Both the position numbers and the translations under genes were made by a program. Below, in pieces: positions 51,837 through 61,800 of a stretch of 64,000 nt of DNA (within the stretch, counting starts at the first letter, position 1; the number at the start of each line of letters is the position of its first letter). This DNA is from Brienomyrus brachyistius (lineage: Eukaryota > Chordata > Actinopteri > Osteoglossiformes > Mormyridae): the NCBI RefSeq assembly GCF_023856365.1, contig NW_026042474.1, forward strand, positions 62,001 to 126,000, in the 5' to 3' direction. Under the pieces are notes generated by a model. That model was given only the letters and a program-made list of their open reading frames with translations, was not told the origin of the DNA and ran no database searches.

Positions 51837-52825
51837 CAAGATGCATATGGCCAGAGTCCTAATACTTAGGGGGATGGAGTCCCAAGATGCATTGGGCCAG
51901 AGTGCTGATACTTAGGGGGACGGAGTCCCAAGATGTATAGGGCCAGGGTCCTGACACATAGGGGGACGGAGACCCAAGATGCATAAAGCCAGAGTCCTGA
52001 TACTTAGGGGGACGGAGTCCCAAGATTCATAGGGCCAGGCTCCTTACACATAGGGGGGGCGGAGTCCGAAGATGCATAGGGCCAGAGTGCTGATACTTAG
52101 GGGGACAGAGTCCAAAGATTCATAGGGCCAGAGTGCTAATACTTAGGGGGATGGAGTCCCAAGATGCATAGGGCTAGTGTGCTGATACTTAGGGGGACGG
52201 AGTCCCAAGATGCATAGGGCCAGAGTGCTGATACTTAGGGGGACGGAGTCCCAAGATGCATAGGGCCAGAGTCCTCACACATGGGGGGAAGGAGTCCCAA
52301 GATGCATAGGGCCAGAGTCCTGATACTTAGGGGGACGGAGTCCCAAGATGCATAGGGAGAGAGTGCTGACACATAGGGGGATGGAGTCCCAAGATGCAAA
52401 GGGCCAGAGTGCTAATACTTAGGGGTATGGAGTCCCAAGGTGCATGGGGCCAGAGTCCTGACACACAGGGGGACGGAGTCCCAAGATGCATAGGGCCAGA
52501 GTCCTGACACATAGGGGGACGAAGTCCAAAGATGCATAGGGCCAGAGTGCTGATCCTTAGGGGGACGGAGTCCCAAGATGCATAGGGCCAGAGTGCTGAT
52601 ACTTAGGGACACGGAGTCCCAAGATTCATTGGGCCAGAGTGCTGATACTTATGGGGACGGAGTCCCAAGATGCATAGGGCCAGAGTCCTGATACTTAGGG
52701 GGACGGAGTGCCAAGATACATAGGGCCAGAGTGCTGATACTTAGGCGGACGGTGTCCCAAGATGCATAGGGCCAGAGTCTTGATACTTAGGGGGATGGAG
52801 TCCCAAGATGCATAGGGCCAGAGTC
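51837..52825 (+). repeat. ~1518-bp-spaced duplication, copy 2
   Basis: Partner of 50,320-51,306. It reads GGCTCCTTACAC where copy 1 reads GGCTCATTACAC. The same C/A difference separates 63,908 (C) from 62,391 (A) in the second ~12.1-kb copy, so the two-copy arrangement existed before that larger duplication. Confidence 0.8.
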
Positions 52826-54091
52826 CTGATACTTAGGGGGACGGAGTCCCAAGATTCTTAGGGCCAGGGTCCTGACACATAGGGGGGCGGAGTCCCAAGA
52901 TGCATAGGGCCAGAGTGCTGATACTTAGGGGGACAGAGTCCAAAGATGCATAGGGCCAGAGTGCTAATACTTAGGGGGATGGAGTCCCAAGATGCATAGG
53001 GCTAGTGTGCTGATACTTAGGGGGACGGAGTAACAAGATGCATAGGGCCAGAGTGCTGATACTTAGGGGGACGGAGTCCCAAGATGCATAGGGCCAGAGT
53101 CCTAACACATGGGGGGAAGGAGTCCCAAGATGCATAGGGCCAGAGTCCTGATACTTAGGGGGACGGAGTCGCAAGATGCATAGGGAGAGAGTGCTGACAC
53201 ATAGGGGGATGGAGTCCCAAGATGCAAAGGGCCATAGTGCTAATACTTAGGGGTATGGAGTCCCAAGGTGCATTGGGCCAGAGTCCTGACACATAGGGGG
53301 ACGGAGTCCAAAGATGCATAGGGCCAGAGTCCTGACACATAGGGGGACGAAGTCCAAAGATGCATAGGGCCAGAGTGCTGATCCTTAGGGGGACGGAGTC
53401 CCAAAATGCATAGGGCCGGAGTGCTGATACTTAGGGAGACGGAGTCCCAAGATGCATTGGGCCAGAGTGCTGATACGAAGGGGGATGGAGTCCCAAGATG
53501 CATAGGGCCAGAGTCCTGACACATAGGGGAACGGAGTCCCAAGATGCATAGGGCCAGAGTGCTGATACTTACGGGAACGGAGTCCCAAGATTCTTAGGGC
53601 TAGAGTCCTGACACAAAGCGGGACGAAGTCCAAAGATGCATAGGGCCAGAGTACTGATACTTAGGGGGATGGAGTCCCAAGATGCATAGGGCCAGAGTCC
53701 TGATATATAGGGGGGCGGAATCCCAAGATGCTTAGGGCTAGAATGCTGATACTTAGGGGGACGGAGTCCCAAGATGCATAGGGCCAGAGTCCTGACACAT
53801 AGGGGAACGGAGTCCCAAGATGCATAGTGCCAGAGTGCTGATACTTACGGGAACGGAGTCCCAAGATGCTTAGGGCTAGAGTCCTGACACATAGCGGGAC
53901 GAAGTCCAAAGATGCATAGGGCCAGAGTGCTGATACTCAGGGGGACGGATTCCAAAGATGCATAGGGCCAGAGTCCTGATACTTAGGGGGACGGAGTCCC
54001 AAAATGCATAGGGCCGGAGTCCTGACACATAGGGGGATGTATTCCCAAGATGCATAGGGCCAGAGTACTGATACTTAGGGGGATGGAGTCC
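52620..54091 (+). repeat. 1472-bp tandem duplication, copy 1 (32 monomers)
   Basis: Anchors 53,155/54,626, 53,385/54,856, 53,569/55,040 and 53,876/55,347 are 1471 bp apart; 52,651/54,123 is 1472 apart, exactly 32 monomers. Shared rare sites are GGAGTAACAAG, CCTAACACATGG, AGTCGCAAG, GGCCATAGTGC, GGCCGGAGTG and AAGAAGCATTGG. No gene is seen. Confidence 0.85.
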
Positions 54092-55593
54092 CAAGAAGCA
54101 TTGGGCCAGAGTGCTGATACTTATGGGGACGGAGTCCCAAGATGCATAGGGCCAGAGTCCTGATACTTAGGGGGACGGAGTGCCAAGATACATAGGGCCA
54201 GAGTGCTGATACTTAGGCGGACGGTGTCCCAAGATGCATAGGGCCAGAGTCTTGATACATAGGGGCATGGAGTCCCAAGATGCATAGGGCCAGAGTCCTG
54301 ATACTTAGGGGGACGGAGTCCCAAGATTCTTAGGGCCAGGGTCCTGACACATAGGGGGGCGGAGTCCCAAGATGCATAGGGCCAGAGTGCTGATACTTAG
54401 GGGGACAGAGTCCAAAGATGCATAGGGCCAGAGTGCTAATACTTAGGGGGATGGAGTCCCAAGATGCATAGGGCTAGTGTGCTGATACTTAGGGGGACGG
54501 AGTAACAAGATGCATAGGGCCAGAGTGCTGATACTTAGGGGGACGGAGTCCCAAGATGCATAGGGCCAGAGTCCTAACACATGGGGGAAGGAGTCCCAAG
54601 ATGCATAGGGCCAGAGTCCTGATACTTAGGGGGACGGAGTCGCAAGATGCATAGGGAGAGAGTGCTGACACATAGGGGGATGGAGTCCCAAGATGCAAAG
54701 GGCCATAGTGCTAATACTTAGGGGTATGGAGTCCCAAGGTGCATTGGGCCAGAGTCCTGACACATAGGGGGACGGAGTCCAAAGATACATAGGGCCAGAG
54801 TCCTGACACATAGGGGGACGAAGTCCAAAGATGCATAGGGCCAGAGTGCTGATCCTTAGGGGGACGGAGTCCCAAAATGCATAGGGCCGGAGTGCTGATA
54901 CTTAGGGAGACGGAGTCCCAAGATGCATTGGGCCAGAGTGCTGATACGTAGGGGGATGGAGTCCCAAGATGCATAGGGCCAGAGTCCTGACACATAGGGG
55001 AACGGAGTCCCAAGATGCATAGGGCCAGAGTGCTGATACTTACGGGAACGGAGTCCCAAGATTCTTAGGGCTAGAGTCCTGACACATAGCGGGACGAAGT
55101 CCAAAGATGCATAGGGCCAGAGTACTGATACTTAGGGGGATGGAGTCCCAAGATGCATAGGGCCAGAGTCCTGATATATAGGGGGGCGGAATCCCAAGAT
55201 GCTTAGGGCTAGAATGCTGATACTTAGGGGGACGGAGTCCCAAGATGCATAGGGCCAGAGTCCTGACACATAGGGGAACGGAGTCCCAAGATGCATAGTG
55301 CCAGAGTGCTGATACTTACGGGAACGGAGTCCCAAGATGCTTAGGGCTAGAGTCCTGACACATAGCGGGACGAAGTCCAAAGATGCATAGGGCCAGAGTG
55401 CTGATACTCAGGGGGACGAATTCCAAAGATGCATAGGGCCAGAGTCCTGATACTTAGGGGGACGGAGTCCCAAAATGCATAGGGCCGGAGTCCTGACACA
55501 TAGGGGGATGTATTCCCAAGATGCATAGGGCCAGAGTACTGATACTTAGGGGGATGGAGTCCCAAGAAGCATTGGGCCAGAGTGCTGATACTT
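54092..55593 (+). repeat. 1472-bp tandem duplication, copy 2
   Basis: It follows copy 1 in register. One G is missing in the ACATGGGGGAAGG unit near 54,583 (six Gs in copy 1), which explains the 1471-bp spacing after it. Other differences are ATACGTAGG versus ATACGAAGG near 54,946 and AGATACATAGG versus AGATGCATAGG near 54,785. The match ends near 55,593, where TTATGGGGAC becomes TTAGGGGGAC. No gene is seen. Confidence 0.85.
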
Positions 55594-55841
55594 AGGGGGA
55601 CGGAGTCCCAAGATGTATAGGGCCAGGGTCCTGACACATAGGGGGACGGAGACCCAAGATGCATAAAGCCAGAGTCCTGATACTTAGGGGGACGGAGTCC
55701 CAAGATGCATAGGGCCAGAGTGCTGATACTTAGGGGGACGCAGTCCCAAGATGCATAGGGCCAGAGACCTGACACATGGGGGGAAGGAGTCCCAAGATGC
55801 ATAGGGCCAGAGTCCTGATACTTAGGGGGACGGAGTCCCAA
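55347..55841 (-). other. Repeat-derived open frame, 164 residues, not called as a gene
   Basis: Starts with TTG at the 55,841 end. The product is again a ~46-residue repeat with PKYQDSG, MHLGTPSP and WDSVPLSI segments. It spans the junction between the 1472-bp repeat and the satellite leading into the second ~12.1-kb copy, so its length depends on a duplication junction. No domain is recognised. Shorter frames of 146 residues with the same character end at 16,140, 18,306, 24,752, 26,918 and 29,912. Confidence 0.55.
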
Positions 55842-58800
55842 GATGCATAGGGAGAGAGTGCTGACACATAGGGGGATGGAGTCCCAAGATGCAAAGGGCC
55901 AGAGTGCTAATACTTAGGGGTATGGAGTCCCAAGGTGCATGGGGCCAGAGTCCTGACACATAGGGGGACGGAGTCCCAAGATGCATAGGGCCAGAGTCCT
56001 GACACATAGGGGGACGAAGTCCAAAGATGCATAGGGCCAGAGTGCTGATCCTTAGGGGGACGGAGTCCCAAGATACATAGGACCACAGTGCTGATACTTA
56101 GGGACACGGAGTCCCAAGATGCATTGGGCCAGAGTCCTGATATATAGGGGGGCGGAGTCCCAAGATGCTTAGGGCCAGAATGCTGATACTTAGGGGGACG
56201 GAGTCCCAAGATGCATAGGGCCAGAGTCCTGTCACATAGGGGAACGGAGTCCCAAGATGCATAGGGCCAGAGTGCTGATACTTACGGGAAAGGAGTCCCA
56301 AGATGCATAGGGCTAGAGTCCTGACACATAGCGGGACGAAGTCCAAAGATGCATAGGGCCAGAGTGCTGATACTCAGGGGGATGGATTCCCAAGATGCAT
56401 ATGGCCAGAGTCCTGATACTTAGGGGGACGGAGTCCCAAGATGCATAGGGCCAGAGTCCTGATACTTAGGCGGACGGAGTCCCAAGATGCATAGGGCCAG
56501 AGTCCTGACACATAGGGGGATGGAGTCCCAAGATGCATATGGCCAGAGTGCTGATACTTAGGGGGATGGAGTCCCAAGATGCATATGGCCAGAGTGCTGA
56601 TACTTAGGGGGACGGAGTCCCATGATGTATAGGGCCAGGGTCCTGACACATAGGGGAACGGAGACCCAAGATGCATAAAGCCAGAGTCCTGATACTTAGG
56701 GGGACGGAGTCCCAAGATGTATAGGACCAGGGTCCTGACACATAGGGAGACGGAGTCCTAAGGTACATAGGGCGAGAGTCCTGATACTTAGGGGGACGGA
56801 GTCCCAAAATGCTTAGGGTCAGGGTCCTGACACATAGGGGGGCGGAGTCCCAACATGCATCGGGCTAGAGTCCTGACATATAGGGGGACGAAGTCTCAAG
56901 ATGCATAGGGCCAGAGTGCTGATTCTTAGGGGGACGAAGTCCAAAGATGCATAGGGCCAGAGTGCTGATCCTTAGGGGGACGGAGTCCCAAGATGCATAG
57001 GGCGAGAGTGCTGATACTTAGGGACACGGAGTCCCAAGAGTCATTGGGCCAGAGTGCTGATACTTATGGGGACGGAGTCCCAAAATGCATAGGGCCAGAG
57101 TCCTGATACTTAGGGGGACGGAGTGCCAAGATACATAGGGCCAGAGTGCTGATACTTAGGCGGACGGTGTCCCAAGATGCATAGGGCCAGAGTCTTGATA
57201 CTTAGGGGGATGGAGTCCCAAGATGCATAGGGCCAGAGTCCTGACACATAGGGGGACGGAGTCCCAAGATGCCTAGGGCCAGAGTGCTGATACTTAAGGG
57301 GACAGAGTCCCAAGATGCAATGGGCCAGAGTCCTGATACTTACGGGGACGAAGTCTCAAGATGCATAGAGCCAGAGTGCTGATCCTTAGGGGGACGGAGT
57401 CCCAAGATGCATAGGGCCAGAGTCCTGATATATAGGGGGGCGGAGTCCCAAGATGCTTAGGGCCAGAATACTGATACTTAGGGGGACGGAGTCCCAAGAT
57501 GCATATGGCCAGAGTCCTGACATATAGGGGAACGGAGTCCCAAGATGCATAGGGCTAGAGTCCTGACACTTAGCGGGACGAAGTCCAAAGTTGCATAAGG
57601 CCAGAGAGCTGATACTTAGGGGGACGGAGTCCAAAGATGCATAGGGCCAGAGTGCTAATACTTAGTGGGATGGAGTCCCAAGATGCATAGGGCCAGAGTG
57701 CTGATACTTAGGGGGATGTAGTCCCAAGATGCATATGGCCAGAGTCCTGATACTTAGGGGGATGGAGTCCCAAGATGCATTGGGCCAGAGTGCTGATACT
57801 TAGGGGGACGGAGTCCCAAGATGTATAGGGCCAGGGTCCTGACACATAGGGGGACGGAGACCCAAGATGCATAAAGCCAGAGTCCTGATACTTAGGGGGA
57901 CGGAGTCCCAAGATGCATAGGGCCAGAGTGCTGATACTTAGGGGGACGCAGTCCCAAGATGCATAGGGTCAGAGACCTGACACATGGGGGGAAGGAGTCC
58001 CAAGATGCATAGTGCCAGAGTCCTGATACTTAGGGGGACGGAGTCCCAAGATGCATAGGGAGAGAGTGCTGACACATAGTTGGATGGAGTCCCAAGATGC
58101 AAAGGGCCAGAGTGCTAATACTAAGGGGTATGGAGTCCCAAGGTGCATGGGGCCAGAGTCCTGACACATAGGGGGACGGAGTCCCAAGATGCATAGGGCC
58201 AGAGTCCTGACACATAGGGGGACGAAGTCCAAAGATGCCTAGGGCCAGAGTGCTGATACTTAAGGGGACGGAGTCCCAAGATGCGTAGGGCCAGAGTCCT
58301 GATACTTACGGGGACGGAGTCCCAAAATGCATAGGGCTAGAGTCCTGACATATAGGGGGACGAAGTCCCAAGATGCATAGTGCCAGAGTGCAGATACTTA
58401 TGGGGACGCAGTCCCAAGATGCATAGGGAGAGAGTGCTGACACATAGGGGGATGGAATCCCAAGATGCAAAGGGCCAGAGTGCTAATACTTAGGGGTATG
58501 GAGTCCCAAGGTGCATGGGGCCAGAGTCCTGACACATAGTGGGACGGAGTCCCAAGATGCATAGGGCCAGAGTCCTGATACTTAGGGGGACGGAGTCCCA
58601 AAATGCATAGGGAGAGAGTGCTGACACATAGGGGGATGGAATCCCAAGATGCAAAGGGCCAGAGTGCTAATACTTAGGGGTATGGAGTCCCAAGGTGCAT
58701 GGGGCCAGAGTCCTGACACATAGGGGGACGGAGTCCCAAGATGCATAGGGCCAGAGTCCTGACACATAGGGGGACGAAGTCCAAAGATGCAAAGGGCCAG

Positions 58801-61800
58801 AGTGCTGATCCTTAGGGGGACGGAGTCCGAAGATGCATAGGGCCAGAGTGCTGATACTTAGGGGGACAGAGTCCAAAGATGCATAGGGCCAGAGTGCTAA
58901 TACTTAGGGGGATGGAGTCCCAAGATGCATAGGGCTAGTGTGCTGATACTTAGGGGGACGGAGTCCCAAGATGCATAGGGCCAGAGTGCTGATACTTAGG
59001 GGGACGGAGTCCCAAGATGCATAGGGCCAGAGTCCTGACACATGGGGGGAAGGAGTCCCAAGATGCATAGGGCCAGAGTCCTGATACTTAGGGGGACGGA
59101 GTCCCAAGATGCATAGGGAGAGAGTGCTGACACATAGGGGGATGGAGTCCCAAGATGCAAAGGGCCAGAGTGCTAATACTTAGGGGTATGGAGTCCCAAG
59201 GTGCATGGGGCCAGAGTCCTGACACATAGGGGGACGGAGTCCCAAGATGCATAGGGCCAGAGTCCTGACACATAGGGGGACGAAGTCCAAAGATGCATAG
59301 GGCCAGAGTGCTGATCCTTCGGAGGACGGAGTCCCAAGATGCATAGGGCCAGAGTGCTGATACTTAGGGACACGGAGTCCCAAGATGCATAGGGCCAGAG
59401 TCCTGATATATAGGGGAGCGGAGTCCCAAGATGCTTAGGGCCAGAATGCTGATACTTAGGGGGACGGAGTCCCAAGATGCATAGGGCCAGAGTCCTGACA
59501 CATAGGGGAACGGAGTCCCAAGATGCATAGGGCCAGAGTGCTGATACTTACGGGAACGGAGTCCCAAGATGCATAGGGCTTGAGTCCTGACACATAGCGG
59601 GATGAAGTCCAAAGATGCATAGGGCCAGAGTGCTGATACTTAGGGAGACGGAGTCCCAAGATGCATTGGGCCAGAGTGCTGATACTTAGGGGGACGGAGT
59701 CCCAAGATGCATAGGGCCAGAGTGCTGATGCTTAGGGGGACGGTGTCCCAAGATGCATAAGGCCAGAGTCTTGATACTTAGGGTGATGGAGTCCCAAGAT
59801 GCATAGGGCCAGAGTCTTTATACTTAGGGGGACGGAGTGCCAAGATACATAGGGCCAGAGTGCTGATGCTTAGGGGGACGGTGTCCCAAGATGCATAAGG
59901 CCAGAGTCTTGATACTTAGGGTGATGGAGTCCCAAGATGCATAGGGCCAGAGTCCTGATATATAGGTGGGCTGAGTCCCAAGATGCTTAGGGCCAGAATG
60001 CTGATACTTAGGGGGACGGAGTCATAAGATGCATAGGGCCAGAGTGCTGATACTTACGGGAACGGAGTTCCAAGATGCATAGGGCTAGAGTCCTGACACA
60101 TAGCGGGACGAAGTCCAAAGATGCATAGGGCCAGAGTGCTGATACTCAGGGGGACGGATTCCCAAGATGCATATGGCCAGAGTCCTGATACGTAGGGGGA
60201 CGGAGTCCCAAGATGCATAGGGCCAGAGTCCTGATACTTAGGCGGACGGAGTCCCAAGATGCATAGGGCCAGAGTCCTGACACATAGGGGGATGGAGTCC
60301 CAAGATGCATATGGCCAGAGTGCTGATACTTAGGGGGATGGAGTCCCAAGATGCATAGGGCCAGAGTGCTGATACTTAGGGGGACGGAGTCCCATGATGT
60401 ATAGGGCCAGGGTCCTGACACATAGGGGGACGGAGACCCAAGATGCATAAAGCCAGAGTCCTGATCCTTAGGGGGACGGAGTCCCAAGATGTATAGGACC
60501 AGGGTCCTGACACATAGGGAGACGGAGTCCTAAGGTACATAGGGCGAGAGTCCTGATACTTAGGGGGACGGAGTCCCAAAATGCTTAGGGTCAGGGTCCT
60601 GACACATAGGGGGGCGGAGTCCCAACATGCATCGGGCTAGAGTCCTGACATATAGGGGGACGAAGTCTCAAGATGCATAGGGCCAGAGTGCTGATTCTTA
60701 GGGGGACGAAGTCCAAAGATGCACAGGGCCAGAGTGCTGATCCTTAGGGGGACGGAGTCCCAAGATGCATAGGGCGAGAGTGCTGATACTTAGGGACACG
60801 GAGTCCCAAGATTCATTGGGCCAGAGTGCTGATACTTATGGGGACGGAGTCCCAAAATGCATAGGGCCAGAGTCCTGATACTTAGGGGGACGGAGTGCCA
60901 AGATACATAGGGCCAGAGTGCTGATACTTAGGCGGACGGTGTCCCAAGATGCATAGGGCCAGAGTCTTGATACTTAGGGGGATGGAGTCCCAAGATGCAT
61001 AGGGCCAGAGTCCTGACACATAGGGGGACGGAGTCCCAAGATGCCTAGGGCCAGAGTGCTGATACTTAAGGGGACAGAGTCCCAAGATGCAATGGGCCAG
61101 AGTCCTGATACTTACGGGGACGAAGTCTCAAGATGCATAGAGCCAGAGTGCTGATCCTTAGGGGGACGGAGTCCCAAGATGCATAGGGCCAGAGTCCTGA
61201 TATATAGGGGGGCGGAGTCCCAAGATGCTTAGGGCCAGAATACTGATACTTAGGGGGACGGAGTCCCAAGATGCATATGGCCAGAGTCCTGACATATAGG
61301 GGAACGGAGTCCCAAGATGCATAGGGCTAGAGTCCTGACACTTAGCGGGACGAAGTCCAAAGATGCATAAGGCCAGAGAGCTGATACTTAGGGGGACGGA
61401 GTCCAAAGATGCATAGGGCCAGAGTGCTAATACTTAGTGGGATGGAGTCCCAAGATGCATAGGGCCAGAGTGCTGATACTTAGGGGGATGTAGTCCCAAG
61501 ATGCATATGGCCAGAGTCCTGATACTTAGGGGGATGGAGTCCCAAGATGCATTGGGCCAGAGTGCTGATACTTAGGGGGACGGAGTCCCAAGATGTATAG
61601 GGCCAGGGTCCTGACACATAGGGGGACGGAGACCCAAGATGCATAAAGCCAGAGTCCTGATACTTAGGGGGACGGAGTCCCAAGATGCATAGGGCCAGAG
61701 TGCTGATACTTAGGGGGACGCAGTCCCAAGATGCATAGGGCCAGAGACCTGACACATGGGGGGAAGGAGTCCCAAGATGCATAGTGCCAGAGTCCTGATT

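Larger units (their letters stand above)
43715..52133 (+). repeat. ~12.1-kb-spaced duplication, copy 1
   Basis: It matches 55,767-64,000. The offset is 12,052 bp (262 x 46) to about 45,600, 12,098 bp to about 49,940, 12,097 bp to about 50,240, and 11,867-11,868 bp after. The first step is one monomer with CTTAGTGGGATGG present at 57,661 and absent here. The large step is five monomers present here (about 50,240-50,500) and absent from copy 2. Domain-specific variants are GCATATGG, GACGGTGTCC, GATTCATTGG and AATACTGATAC. No gene is seen. Confidence 0.85.
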
